Positions 54,454 to 64,000 of a DNA stretch of 64,000 nt are shown here, piece after piece; within the stretch, counting starts at the first letter, position 1; each line of letters begins with the position of its first letter. The notes beneath the pieces were generated by a model. That model was not told the DNA's origin. It did no database searches and saw only the letters and a list, made by a program, of their open reading frames with translations. Origin of the DNA: Salmonella enterica subsp. arizonae (lineage in GTDB: Bacteria > Pseudomonadota > Gammaproteobacteria > Enterobacterales > Enterobacteriaceae); the NCBI RefSeq assembly GCF_008692845.1, contig NZ_VXJW01000004.1:186001-250000 (forward strand). Reading direction: 5' to 3'. The translations under genes were made by a program, and so were the position numbers.

Positions 54454-55608
54454 ATGTCAGAAACCTATACCTCCGCAGCCGCGACAACAGAAACCTGGAC
54501 AGAAAAAGAGATCCGTCAGCAGCCAGCCAGTTGGCTCCGCTCGCTGAATCATATCGACAATATTCGCTCCGCGATTGACAGTTTTCTCACACCATTGCTG
54601 CATAAAAACAACCTCAGGATCATCCTGACCGGGGCGGGTACTTCAGCATTTATTGGCGACATTATCGCTCCCTGGCTTGCCAGCCAGACCGGAAAAAATA
54701 TCTGTGCCATACCGACTACCGATCTGGTCACCAATCCGACGGACTATCTGAACCCGTCGCATCCATTACTGTTGATCTCCTTCGCTCGTTCCGGTAACAG
54801 CCCGGAGAGTGTCGCCGCCGTTGAACTGGCAAATCATTTCGTTCCAGAGTGTTACCACCTTTCGATCACCTGTAACGAGGCTGGTAGCTTGTATCAAAAT
54901 GCCGTTGAAAACGACAATACTTTTGCTTTGTTAATGCCAGCAGAAACACACGATCGCGGCTTCGCGATGACCAGTAGTATCACCACCATGATGGCCAGTT
55001 GCCTGGCAGTCTTCGTTCCGGAAACTATTAATAGTCGGACATTCCGTGACGTGGCCGATCGTTGCCAGGCGATTCTGAACTCACTCGGTGATTTCAACCA
55101 CGGCGTGTTTGGTAATGAGCCCTGGCAGCGAATCGTTTATCTCGGCAGCGGTGGACTGCAGGGTGCCGCACGTGAGTCATCGCTGAAAGTGCTGGAGCTG
55201 ACAGCGGGTAAACTGGCAGCATTCTATGACTCGCCAACAGGTTTCCGCCACGGCCCAAAATCACTGGTCGATAGCGAAACATTGATCGTGGTGTATATCT
55301 CCAGCCACCCTTATACACGCCAGTATGATCTCGATCTGCTGGCTGAACTGCGTCGCGATCGGCAGGCCATGCGCGTCATAGCCATTGCCGCTGAAAGTGA
55401 TGCCGTTATCGAAGCTGGCCCGCACATCCTCCTGCCGCCAGCACGACACTTCATCGATATAGAGCTGGCTTTTTGCTTCCTGATGTACGCTCAGGTATTC
55501 GCGCTCACACAATCAATCAGTGTTGGTAATACTCCAGATACTCCTTCCGCCAGCGGCACCGTCAACCGTGTGGTACAGGGCGTTGTTATTCATCCCTGGC
55601 AGGATTAA
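54454..55608 (+). CDS. agaS: Galactosamine-6-phosphate deaminase/isomerase AgaS
   Basis: 384 residues from ATG 54454 (AAGGAC upstream), the E. coli length. Two SIS domains: LTGAGTSAFIGDIIAPWL, SFARSGNSPESVAAVELA, and YLGSGGLQGAARESSLKVLEL with the substrate loop SPTGFRHGPKSLVD. Converts galactosamine-6-P to tagatose-6-P. Twelve bases before kbaY. Confidence 0.95.
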   Translation: MSETYTSAAATTETWTEKEIRQQPASWLRSLNHIDNIRSAIDSFLTPLLHKNNLRIILTGAGTSAFIGDIIAPWLASQTGKNICAIPTTDLVTNPTDYLNPSHPLLLISFARSGNSPESVAAVELANHFVPECYHLSITCNEAGSLYQNAVENDNTFALLMPAETHDRGFAMTSSITTMMASCLAVFVPETINSRTFRDVADRCQAILNSLGDFNHGVFGNEPWQRIVYLGSGGLQGAARESSLKVLELTAGKLAAFYDSPTGFRHGPKSLVDSETLIVVYISSHPYTRQYDLDLLAELRRDRQAMRVIAIAAESDAVIEAGPHILLPPARHFIDIELAFCFLMYAQVFALTQSISVGNTPDTPSASGTVNRVVQGVVIHPWQD

Positions 55609-56493
<885 letters not shown>

Positions 56494-56870
56494 TATATTT
56501 ATCTGGGTTAGATAAATATATTAAGGATTACTTAGTTCTCAATTTATGAAGGTCATGATGAACACCTCATGATCTTCATAGTACCTTATTGTAAATAATG
56601 AAGTCTTCTGCATACTCTAAGAAAGGCCTTTTGAACCATAAGAATGGGCATTATTTCAAAGCATTGCCCACATCAACGGGATGATTATGGAAGACGAAAA
56701 CCACACGGTTGAGAGCAGTAAACACTTTTGCTAAATCATCTTCAGCATATAAAAATAGTGGCCGGAACAAGCGATAGAAAAGATACAAAACGAGTTAATA
56801 ACCTCAGCAGATAACTCAGTTACCTGCCGAATATATATCATCGTGAAAATAAGTTAGACGTTACTTATAG
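56494..56870. other. Gene-free interval after kbaY
   Basis: E. coli has agaB, agaC, agaD, agaI and fimbrial genes here; all are absent. Visible structures are a hairpin ATATATTTATCT/AGATAAATATAT (56492-56519) suited to end the kbaY transcript, an imperfect one around 56546-56581, and TGGGCA/TGCCCA arms near 56645-56672. The rest is AT-rich with no frame of note, most likely deletion scar. Confidence 0.55.
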
Positions 56871-57734
56871 TTACTCTCCCTGCTGCGCCAACGCATACTT
56901 ATACAGCGCGTTCTTCTTCACGCCATGAATTTCCGCCGCCAGCGCCGCCGCTTTTTTTAGCGGTAACTCGGCCTGTAGCAGCGCCAGCGTGCGCAGCGCG
57001 TCGGCGGGCAGGTCGTCCTCTTGCGCTTTATGCCCTTCAACAATCAGCACCATTTCGCCTTTGCGACGATTTTCATCCTCTTTCACCCACGCCAGCAGTT
57101 CGCCGACCGGAGCGCCGTGAATCGTTTCCCATGTTTTGGTCAGCTCGCGCGCCAGCACTACGTAGCGGGATCCGCCCCAAACAGCCACCATATCTTCCAG
57201 GCTATCCAGCAGACGATGGGTGGACTCATAAAAAATCAGCGTCCGCGGCTCCGTTTCAACTGCCTTCAGCGCATCGCGGCGACCTTTGGATTTCGCCGGC
57301 AAAAAGCCTTCATAGCAAAAACGGTCGGATGGCAGACCAGCAGCGCTTAGTGCGGCAATCGCCGCACACGGCCCCGGCAACGGCACCACGCGGATGCCCG
57401 CTTCGCGGCAGGTACGCACCAGATGGTAGCCAGGATCGTTAATCAGCGGCGTACCGGCGTCGGAAACCAGCGCGATGTTCTGACCTTCTTTCAGCTTCGC
57501 GACCAGCGTTTCCGCTTTTTGTTGTTCGTTATGGTCGTGCAATGCGAACAGCCGGGCGTTAATCGCAAAATGTTGCAGTAATAAACCGGTATGACGAGTG
57601 TCTTCAGCGGCAATTAAATCAACGGCTTGTAAAACTTCCAGCGCACGTTGGGTAATATCAGCCAAATTCCCGATAGGAGTAGGTACAATAAAGAGCTGGC
57701 CCTGAGAATTATCCGCCGATTCGTTTTGTTTCAT
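56871..57734 (-). CDS. rsmI: 16S rRNA 2'-O-ribose C1402 methyltransferase RsmI
   Basis: 287 residues (E. coli 286). Tetrapyrrole-methylase-type SAM fold: [19 protein letters not shown] at the N-terminus, [30 protein letters not shown] and [18 protein letters not shown]. Acts on the ribosomal P site nucleotide with RsmH. Divergent from lpoA. Confidence 0.97.
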   Translation of the reverse strand: MKQNESADNSQGQLFIVPTPIGNLADITQRALEVLQAVDLIAAEDTRHTGLLLQHFAINARLFALHDHNEQQKAETLVAKLKEGQNIALVSDAGTPLINDPGYHLVRTCREAGIRVVPLPGPCAAIAALSAAGLPSDRFCYEGFLPAKSKGRRDALKAVETEPRTLIFYESTHRLLDSLEDMVAVWGGSRYVVLARELTKTWETIHGAPVGELLAWVKEDENRRKGEMVLIVEGHKAQEDDLPADALRTLALLQAELPLKKAAALAAEIHGVKKNALYKYALAQQGE

Positions 57735-57796
57735 TGTGTCGTCCGTATTGCCGATTTAATATTGAGCATTGCGTAAAAAATATCACTGGATACAGT

Positions 57797-59839
57797 ATGG
57801 TACCCTCAACATTTTCTCGTTTGAAGGCCGCGCGCACGCTGCCTGTCGTCCTGGCGGCGCTGCTTTTCGCAGGGTGCGGCACCCAGGCGCCGGATCAAAG
57901 TGCAGCCTATATGCAGAGCTCAGCGCAAGCTGACTCCGCCTTTTACCTGCATCAGATGCAGCAAAGCGCTGATGATAGCAAGACCAACTGGCAATTACTC
58001 GCCATTCGTGCACTGCTGAAAGAAGGTAAAAGCCAGCAGGCCGTCGAGCTGTTCAACCAACTCCCGCAGAATCTGAACGATACGCAGCGCCGCGAGCAGT
58101 CGCTGCAGGCCGTCGAGATCAAACTGGCGCAGAAAGATGTGGCAGGCGCGCAGGCCTTGCTGGATAGGCTAAAACCCACTGACGTCGCGCCAAATCAGCT
58201 GGCGCGTTACTGGCAGGCGCAGATCGATGCCAGCCAGGGACGCCCGTCGCTTACCCTGTTGCGGGCGTTAATCGCCCAGGAACCGCTACTGGCGGCGAAA
58301 GATAAACAAAAAAATATCGACGCCACCTGGCAAGCGCTCTCCGCCATGACGCAGGATCAGGCCCGGACGCTGGTTATCAACGCCGATGAAAATGTGCTGC
58401 AGGGCTGGCTGGATCTACAACGCGTCTGGTTTGACAACCGCAACGATCCAGACATGCTGAAAGCCGGGATCGCCGACTGGCAAAAACGCTACCCGCAAAA
58501 TCCGGGGACGAAAATGCTGCCGACGCCGCTCGTCAATGTACAACGTTTTAAACCGGCTTCCACCAGCAAAATCGCTCTGCTGCTGCCACTGAGCGGTCAG
58601 GCCGCCGTGTTTGGCCGTACCATCCAGCAAGGTTTTGAAGCCGCGAAAAACCTCGGTACTCAGGCGGTGGAGATGCAGCCTGCCGCCGCGCCTGTCGAAC
58701 CTGACGTGGATGATACGCAGCCGCAAATCATAGACGGCGTCGCCAGTCCGTCGCAGGCATCGGTGAGCGATCTGACTGATGACGAGCAATCCCAGTCCGC
58801 TACGCCGGTCAGCGCGCCACAAACTCCCCCTGCGCAGCCTGCTACGGCAAACGCGCCGGCAAATCCTTCTGCCGAACTAAAAATCTACGATACCTCTTCC
58901 CAACCGCTGGATCAGATTCTTGCGCAGGTTCAGCAAGACGGCGCCAGTATCGTGGTCGGGCCGCTGTTGAAAAACAATGTGGAAGCGCTGATGAAAAGCA
59001 ACACGCCGCTCAACGTGCTGGCGCTCAACCAGCCGGAAACGGTGCGTAGCTTCCCTAACATCTGCTATTTCGCGCTCTCTCCGGAAGATGAAGCCCGTGA
59101 CGCGGCGCATCATATTTATGACCAGGGCAAGCAGACGCCGCTGCTGTTGCTCCCACGTAGTTCGCTTGGCGATCGCGTGGCGAACGCCTTCACTCAGGAG
59201 TGGCAAAAACTGGGCGGCGGCATCGTATTACAGCAAAAATTCGGCTCCGTAGCCGAGCTGAAAATGGGCGTAAATGGCGGCGCGGGTATTGCGCTGACGG
59301 GTAGCCCGGTCGCCGCCAGCGTGCCTGCGCAGCCGGGTGTCACTATTGGCGGTCTGACCATCCCTGCGCCGCCGACCGACGCGCAAATCACCGGCGGCGG
59401 ACACGTAGACGCGGTCTATATTCTGGCCACGCCTGAAGAGATTGGCTTTATTAAACCGATGATCGCCATGCGTAACGGCACCCGGAGCGGCGCGACGCTG
59501 TATGCCAGCTCTCGCAGCGCGCAAGGCACCTCCGGCCCCGACTTCCGTCTGGAAATGGAGGGCTTGCAGTACAGTGAAATTCCCATGCTGGCAGGCGGCA
59601 ATATGTCGTTAATGCAGCAGGCGATGAATGCCGTACATAACGACTATTCTCTGGCGCGAATGTACGCTATGGGCGTGGACGCCTGGACGCTGGCGAACCA
59701 CTTTTCGCAGATGCGTCAGGTGCCAGGATTTGAGATCAACGGTAATACCGGCGCATTAACCGCCAGCCCGGATTGTGTGATTAACAGGAAGTTATCATGG
59801 CTCAAATACCAGCAAGGGGAAATTATTCCCGCCAGCTAA
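57797..59839 (+). CDS. lpoA: Outer-membrane lipoprotein LpoA, activator of PBP1A
   Basis: 680 residues from [14 protein letters not shown] at ATG 57797 (E. coli 678); the earlier in-frame start at 57734 would mask the signal. Lipoprotein signal with lipobox LLFAGC. The N-terminal TPR-like helical domain is followed by a Pro/Ala/Gln-rich linker (about residues 295-355) and a periplasmic-binding-protein-like C-terminal domain. It spans the periplasm to stimulate MrcA transpeptidase. Its last 43 bases overlap yraN. Confidence 0.95.
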   Translation: MVPSTFSRLKAARTLPVVLAALLFAGCGTQAPDQSAAYMQSSAQADSAFYLHQMQQSADDSKTNWQLLAIRALLKEGKSQQAVELFNQLPQNLNDTQRREQSLQAVEIKLAQKDVAGAQALLDRLKPTDVAPNQLARYWQAQIDASQGRPSLTLLRALIAQEPLLAAKDKQKNIDATWQALSAMTQDQARTLVINADENVLQGWLDLQRVWFDNRNDPDMLKAGIADWQKRYPQNPGTKMLPTPLVNVQRFKPASTSKIALLLPLSGQAAVFGRTIQQGFEAAKNLGTQAVEMQPAAAPVEPDVDDTQPQIIDGVASPSQASVSDLTDDEQSQSATPVSAPQTPPAQPATANAPANPSAELKIYDTSSQPLDQILAQVQQDGASIVVGPLLKNNVEALMKSNTPLNVLALNQPETVRSFPNICYFALSPEDEARDAAHHIYDQGKQTPLLLLPRSSLGDRVANAFTQEWQKLGGGIVLQQKFGSVAELKMGVNGGAGIALTGSPVAASVPAQPGVTIGGLTIPAPPTDAQITGGGHVDAVYILATPEEIGFIKPMIAMRNGTRSGATLYASSRSAQGTSGPDFRLEMEGLQYSEIPMLAGGNMSLMQQAMNAVHNDYSLARMYAMGVDAWTLANHFSQMRQVPGFEINGNTGALTASPDCVINRKLSWLKYQQGEIIPAS

Positions 59840-60192
59840 CGTGTAAACAGGCCGGTGATGCGTGGGAAGCTGCCGCGCGTCGCTGGCTGGAAAGCAAAGG
59901 ACTGCGGTTTATCGCCGCCAACGTGCGCGTGCGCGGCGGCGAAATCGATCTGATCATGCGCGACGGAAAAACCACGGTTTTTGTTGAAGTCCGCTATCGG
60001 CGTTCCGGACTTTATGGCGGCGCGGCTGCTAGTGTGACCCGCAGCAAACAACACAAATTATTACATACTGCCCACTTGTGGCTGGCCCGCCAGAATGGGA
60101 GTTTTGATACTGTGGATTGCCGGTTCGATGTGTTAGCCTTCACCGGAAATGAGATTGAGTGGTTTCGGGATGCGTTTAACGACCACTCATAA
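59797..60192 (+). CDS. yraN: UPF0102 endonuclease-like protein YraN
   Basis: 131 residues, E. coli length. Restriction-endonuclease-like fold of the UPF0102 family: [19 protein letters not shown], then [26 protein letters not shown], which carries the Asp and Glu-x-Lys-like residues. Starts inside the end of lpoA, implying coupled translation. Biological role is not established. Confidence 0.95.
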   Translation: MAQIPARGNYSRQLTCKQAGDAWEAAARRWLESKGLRFIAANVRVRGGEIDLIMRDGKTTVFVEVRYRRSGLYGGAAASVTRSKQHKLLHTAHLWLARQNGSFDTVDCRFDVLAFTGNEIEWFRDAFNDHS

Positions 60193-60213
60193 TTGACGAT
60201 TTTAAGGATTAGC

Positions 60214-60804
60214 GTGCTCGAAAGAATCAAAGTCTGCTTTACAGAAAGCATTCAAACTCAAATTGCTGCGGCGGAAGCGCTTCCGGATGCTATTTCCCGC
60301 GCCGCCATGACGCTGGTTCATTCCCTGCTTAACGGCAACAAAATCCTCTGTTGTGGAAACGGGACGTCCGCGGCCAACGCACAGCATTTTGCTGCCAGCA
60401 TGATTAACCGCTTTGAAACGGAGCGACCCAGTTTACCCGCCATTGCACTAAATACCGATAATGTGGTCTTAACAGCGATCGCTAACGATCGTCTGCACGA
60501 TGAAGTTTATGCAAAACAAGTCCGGGCGCTGGGACATGCGGGCGATGTTTTACTGGCAATCTCTACGCGTGGTAATAGTCGCGATATCGTAAAAGCCGTT
60601 GAAGCAGCCGTCACGCGTGACATGACCATTGTGGCGCTAACCGGATATGACGGGGGCGAACTGGCCGGACTATTAGGGCCGCAGGATGTTGAAATTCGTA
60701 TCCCTTCACACCACAGCGCGCGCATTCAGGAAATGCATATGCTGACGGTAAACTGCCTGTGTGATTTGATCGATAACACGCTTTTTCCTCACCAGGATGA
60801 TTAA
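60214..60804 (+). CDS. diaA: DnaA initiator-associating protein DiaA
   Basis: 196 residues from GTG 60214 with AAGGAT upstream; a TTG at 60193 would add seven residues not seen in E. coli. Single SIS domain, [20 protein letters not shown] and [14 protein letters not shown]. DiaA tetramers bind DnaA and promote orderly initiation at oriC. Confidence 0.96.
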   Translation: MLERIKVCFTESIQTQIAAAEALPDAISRAAMTLVHSLLNGNKILCCGNGTSAANAQHFAASMINRFETERPSLPAIALNTDNVVLTAIANDRLHDEVYAKQVRALGHAGDVLLAISTRGNSRDIVKAVEAAVTRDMTIVALTGYDGGELAGLLGPQDVEIRIPSHHSARIQEMHMLTVNCLCDLIDNTLFPHQDD

Positions 60805-60813
60805 GGAGTACAC

Positions 60814-61389
60814 ATGAAGGCATTTTCGCCGCTCGCAGTCCTTATTTCTGCGTTGCTATTGCAAGGTTGCGTCGCCGCCGCAGTAGTGGGTACGGCGGCC
60901 GTCGGCACCAAAGCCGCAACCGATCCGCGTAGCGTGGGCACCCAAGTGGATGACGGAACGCTGGAACTGCGCGTCAGCAGCGCGCTGTCGAAAGATGAGC
61001 AAATCAAGAAAGAAACGCGCATCAATGTCACAGCTTATCAGGGCAAGGTTTTGTTAGTCGGCGAGTCGCCAAACAGTGAACTCTCCGCACGCGCTAAACA
61101 GATCGCGATGGGCGTTGAAGGCGCCACCGAAGTTTATAATGAGATTCGCCAGGGACAGCCTATCGGTCTGGGGACCGCCTCTAACGATACCTGGATCACC
61201 ACGAAAGTTCGCTCACAACTGCTGACCAGCGATCAGGTAAAATCGTCAAATGTGAAAGTCACCACCGAAAACGGCGAAGTGTTCCTGCTGGGACTGGTGA
61301 CTAAACGTGAAGGTAAAGCGGCAGCGGATATCACCAGCCGGGTGAGCGGCGTAAAACGCGTTACCACCGCCTTTACGTATATTAAGTAA
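60814..61389 (+). CDS. dolP: Outer-membrane lipoprotein DolP with two BON domains
   Basis: 191 residues. Signal and lipobox ALLLQGC at residues 13-19. Two BON domains, about residues 45-115 (LRVSSALSKDEQIKK, VLLVGESPNS) and 125-190 (ITTKVRSQLLTSDQVKSS, EVFLLGLVTKREGKAAADI). Localises at the division site, supports outer-membrane integrity and BamA folding, and is sigma-E regulated in E. coli. Nine bases after diaA. Confidence 0.97.
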   Translation: MKAFSPLAVLISALLLQGCVAAAVVGTAAVGTKAATDPRSVGTQVDDGTLELRVSSALSKDEQIKKETRINVTAYQGKVLLVGESPNSELSARAKQIAMGVEGATEVYNEIRQGQPIGLGTASNDTWITTKVRSQLLTSDQVKSSNVKVTTENGEVFLLGLVTKREGKAAADITSRVSGVKRVTTAFTYIK

Positions 61390-61396
61390 TCTGTGT

Positions 61397-61439
61397 GCCG
61401 GGTGGCGATAAGAATGTGTAAATCGCGTCGCCATCCGGC
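61397..61439. repeat. REP hairpin after dolP
   Basis: GCCGGGTGGCGA (61397-61408) with TCGCCATCCGGC (61428-61439), between convergent dolP and yraR. Confidence 0.75.
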
Positions 61440-61455
61440 AAATCATCCGGCTTCG

Positions 61456-62091
61456 TTACCCCGCTTTTTCCCGCAGTTGCGATGAGGTCAGAATCGTCAC
61501 GCCTTCTTGTTCTGGCGCCAGCGCTTCCGCCAGCATGGCTTGCGCTACATCCCGCGCATCAATCGATTTCCAGTTGCCTGGCAGTAGTCGGAATAGCGGA
61601 GCGAAAAGCGTTTCATTCATTCGCTGCTTTGTTCTGTCGCCCAGCAGTATAGAAGGCCGGACAATAGTCAAACGAGGCCATTTTTGCGCGATTAACGCCT
61701 CTTCCATTTCGCCTTTCACCCGATTATAGAAAAACGGAGAGTGCGCGTTTGCCCCCATTGAACTGACCACCAGCATGTGCTGCGCACCCAGCCGACGCCC
61801 GGTCAGCGCAGTATCAACCACCAACGTATAATCCGCATGAATAAACGCCGCTTTACTTCCTGCTTCACGCCGGGTCGTGCCCAGGCAGCAAAAGACAATA
61901 TCCACCGGGTCGGTCACCTGGGCTAACGCATCGGTAAGCTGCGGATCGTGAGGGTTATAGACGCCGACGGCATCCGTCAACGAGCGTCTCGTCGGCGCAG
62001 CGATGGCGCTCACCTGCGGCGTGTTGATCAACATTCTCAGCAGATGTCCGCCTACCAGTCCGGTCGCGCCGGTAATCAGTACCTGACTCAT
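61456..62091 (-). CDS. yraR: NAD(P)-binding SDR-like protein YraR
   Basis: 211 residues from [19 protein letters not shown] at ATG 62091 with AGGAG upstream; the frame to 62139 is leader. Rossmann loop [22 protein letters not shown] and [20 protein letters not shown] place it with the TIP30/atypical SDR group. Function is unknown. Confidence 0.94.
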   Translation of the reverse strand: MSQVLITGATGLVGGHLLRMLINTPQVSAIAAPTRRSLTDAVGVYNPHDPQLTDALAQVTDPVDIVFCCLGTTRREAGSKAAFIHADYTLVVDTALTGRRLGAQHMLVVSSMGANAHSPFFYNRVKGEMEEALIAQKWPRLTIVRPSILLGDRTKQRMNETLFAPLFRLLPGNWKSIDARDVAQAMLAEALAPEQEGVTILTSSQLREKAG

Positions 62092-62218
62092 CCTCGCTCC
62101 TTTACAGATTTGTCCGCCTTGCACTCTCGGCCCTATCAACCAGGCTTAAACGATGAGGTAAGTATCCATCATTGTGGAAAATTTGCCTTATCCAAAGCCA
62201 ACACAGTGGAGGAAACGC

Positions 62219-62737
62219 ATGAGTAAGAAAATTGCCGTTTTGATTACCGATGAATTTGAAGATTCAGAATTTACCTCGCCCGCAGCAGAATTCCGTCAGG
62301 CCGGGCATGAGGTCATTACCATCGAAAAAGAGGCGGGTAAAACGGTGAAAGGGAAAAAAGGCGAGGCCAGCGTCACCATTGATAAGGCGATCGATGACGT
62401 TCGTCCCGACGATTTCGACGCCCTGCTATTACCGGGCGGCCATTCGCCGGACCATCTGCGCGGCGACAACCGCTTCGTGGATTTTACCCGCGATTTCGTT
62501 AACAGCGGTAAACCAGTCTTTGCCATTTGCCACGGCCCACAGTTGTTGATCAGCGCCGATGTCATTCGTGGCCGCAAGCTTACGGCGGTGAAACCGATTA
62601 TTATCGATGTGAAGAACGCGGGCGCGGAGTTTTACGATCAGGAAGTCGTCGTCGATAAAGATCAACTGGTGACCAGCCGCACGCCTGACGATCTGCCAGC
62701 ATTTAACCGTGAGGCGCTACGCCTGCTGGGCGCTTGA
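62219..62737 (+). CDS. yhbO: DJ-1/PfpI-family stress protein YhbO
   Basis: 172 residues from [17 protein letters not shown] at ATG 62219 (GGAGGAA upstream). Nucleophile elbow [13 protein letters not shown] with catalytic Cys104, and the acidic partner in the N-terminal EFEDSEF. Contributes to resistance against oxidative, thermal and acid stress; deglycase activity has been claimed and disputed. Its end overlaps convergent yhbP by 21 bases. Confidence 0.96.
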   Translation: MSKKIAVLITDEFEDSEFTSPAAEFRQAGHEVITIEKEAGKTVKGKKGEASVTIDKAIDDVRPDDFDALLLPGGHSPDHLRGDNRFVDFTRDFVNSGKPVFAICHGPQLLISADVIRGRKLTAVKPIIIDVKNAGAEFYDQEVVVDKDQLVTSRTPDDLPAFNREALRLLGA

Positions 62738-63160
62738 GTCGCGTAACCAGCGCATTTTTTTACCAAATCCCAGCGTGTTGTCGGTGAATTTAATTTCATC
62801 CAGCCGGATTTCCCATACCGGCGCGGGCAGCACTCTGGCGACCGGGAAGCGACGAAGGTAAGCTTTACGCGCTACGTCGCTCTCCTGCCCCTCCAGACGG
62901 CGAATTTCCCCTTTAAACTGGACACCGCGAATGTGCGCCACCGTTTTCGGCTGGCCATTGACCGTTCCCGCCACTGGCGCGTGCGCGCCGGACATTTGCG
63001 CATGGCGGGTTTTATCATCCGTTAACAGATAAAACGCGACATGTTGCGCATCGAACAAATAAAACGCGTTGGCGCACCACAGTTCTCCCTCGCGGCATAC
63101 GCACCAGGTCACCACATGTTGTTTCGCCAGCCAACGGCTTATAGCGGTAAGTGTGTCCAT
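62717..63160 (-). CDS. yhbP: Pyridoxamine-5'-phosphate-oxidase-like protein YhbP
   Basis: 147 residues, UPF0306 family, FMN-binding split-barrel related. [20 protein letters not shown] and [21 protein letters not shown] are family segments. Function is unknown. Confidence 0.94.
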   Translation of the reverse strand: MDTLTAISRWLAKQHVVTWCVCREGELWCANAFYLFDAQHVAFYLLTDDKTRHAQMSGAHAPVAGTVNGQPKTVAHIRGVQFKGEIRRLEGQESDVARKAYLRRFPVARVLPAPVWEIRLDEIKFTDNTLGFGKKMRWLRDSSAQQA

Positions 63161-63212
63161 CTTTATTCTCGCTTATACTGGGAACCTGAAAATTATCATG
63201 CTGATGGCGACA

Positions 63213-63515
63213 ATGACACCCTGGTATCTGTATCTGATTCGTACCGCAGACAACGCGCTTTACACCGGGATCACTACCGATGTAGCGCGTCGTTACAGAC
63301 AGCATCAAACGGGAAAAGGCGCAAAAGCGTTACGGGGGAAAGGCGAATTAACGCTGGCATTTGCGGCGCAGGTTGGCGATCGCTCACTGGCCCTGCGCAT
63401 AGAGTATCGCATCAAACAGCTCACAAAGCGCCAGAAGGAGCGCCTTGTGACGGAACAAGAGGCGTTTGAATCACTGTTGTCCAGCCTGCAAACGCCGGTA
63501 CTTAAAAACGATTGA
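63213..63515 (+). CDS. yhbQ: GIY-YIG nuclease superfamily protein YhbQ
   Basis: 100 residues from [19 protein letters not shown] at ATG 63213, the E. coli start; two upstream in-frame ATGs (63198, 63204) are possible. GIY-YIG core [19 protein letters not shown], arginine in [19 protein letters not shown]. Reported to act on single-stranded DNA in E. coli. Convergent overlap of 14 bases with yhbS. Confidence 0.94.
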   Translation: MTPWYLYLIRTADNALYTGITTDVARRYRQHQTGKGAKALRGKGELTLAFAAQVGDRSLALRIEYRIKQLTKRQKERLVTEQEAFESLLSSLQTPVLKND

Positions 63516-64000
63516 AGTGGTCGTGATACTCCACCAGACCCGTCACGCCCTCCAGCGCATCCTCAGCCAAACGGTGTATCTGGAAAGCGCTTTCCGTACC
63601 GGGCCAACGGCAGTGAAGATCGTAATGGGCGGCCAGTTCAAAACCGAAGCGGCTATATAACGCCGGATCGCCCAACGTCACGACCGCCGCATAGCCGAAC
63701 TCATTGAGCGAATCCAGCCCTTCATACACTAACTGGCGCGCCAGCCCTTGCCCGCGATACTGTTCATCGACCGCCAGCGGCGCCATGCCGACCCATTGTA
63801 AATCTTCGCCCTGCACATCAACCGGACTAAAGGCCACATAGCCCACCACCTGACCTTCATCATCCGTGGCTACCAGACCGAGCGTCAGAAAGCCATCTTC
63901 ACGCAAATCGTGAACCAGCCTCGCTTCCGCATCGCTTTCGAATGAACGGCGCAACAGCGCATCAATACCAGGCGCGTCAATGGGGATTTCTACTCGAATT
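63502..64000 (-). CDS. yhbS: GNAT-family acetyltransferase YhbS (start outside window)
   Basis: The frame is open to the window edge; [16 protein letters not shown] at the edge matches E. coli YhbS residues from about 3 onward, so only the first two residues are missing. Acetyl-CoA loop [20 protein letters not shown], with [18 protein letters not shown] typical of the family. In E. coli it is linked to regulation of tRNA and small-RNA-related acetylation; the target is uncertain. Confidence 0.93.
   Translation of the reverse strand, partial: IRVEIPIDAPGIDALLRRSFESDAEARLVHDLREDGFLTLGLVATDDEGQVVGYVAFSPVDVQGEDLQWVGMAPLAVDEQYRGQGLARQLVYEGLDSLNEFGYAAVVTLGDPALYSRFGFELAAHYDLHCRWPGTESAFQIHRLAEDALEGVTGLVEYHDHFNRF

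Overview
The window is enterobacterial chromosome, almost certainly Salmonella (probably S. enterica). Its backbone follows the E. coli K-12 order from dnaG-rpoD through tdc, rnpB and gar to yhbS. It also carries a cystine-type chemoreceptor (mcpC) between yqjI and aer, which is a Salmonella trait. Gene names come from recalled family sequences; no database search was run.

Layout. 1-3.8 kb: 3' part of dnaG, then rpoD and mug. 3.9-4.3 kb: tRNA ileX followed by a degraded copy of its own 3' end, with a short iteron array between the copies that looks like the scar of an integrated element. 4.4-9.5 kb: ferric reductase yqjH and metal-responsive repressor yqjI, then chemoreceptors mcpC and aer, each behind a sigma-28-type promoter. 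9.9-19.2 kb: patA, fadH, rlmG, ygjP, ygjR, alx behind a yybP-ykoY leader, and sstT. The E. coli genes ygjQ, ygjV, uxaCA and exuTR are absent and about 0.9 kb downstream of sstT is unassigned. 20.1-23.3 kb: yqjA-mzrA and yqjC-yqjD-yqjE-yqjK-yqjF.

23.4-29.1 kb is the most unusual part. Two decayed IS3-family elements bracket a three-gene cassette: a 770-residue protein ending in a peptidoglycan muramidase domain, then two small exported proteins overlapping head to tail. It looks like an orphan secreted (type VI-like) anti-bacterial effector with immunity genes, and it sits where E. coli has yqjG. The effector has a GC-rich front half and an AT-rich toxin end. The last immunity-like gene is split by one extra A in a run of seven.

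29.2-43.0 kb: yhaH, yhaJ, yhaK, yhaL, the cysteine catabolism pair cyuA-cyuP, and the anaerobic threonine/serine operon tdcABCDEG with a strong CRP site upstream. 43.7-45.4 kb: an IS10-like element inserted exactly in the terminator hairpin of rnpB (RNase P RNA). 45.4-50.5 kb: garK-garR-garL and divergent garD for galactarate/glucarate breakdown, without garP. 50.6-56.5 kb: a reduced N-acetylgalactosamine cluster (agaR, kbaZ, agaA, agaS, kbaY) that has its enzymes and regulator but no PTS transporter genes. 56.9-64 kb: rsmI, lpoA, yraN, diaA, dolP, yraR, yhbO, yhbP, yhbQ and the cut-off yhbS.

The genes are mostly core metabolism and information processing. The accessory interest lies in the IS-flanked effector cassette, the ileX scar, the rnpB insertion and the trimmed aga cluster.
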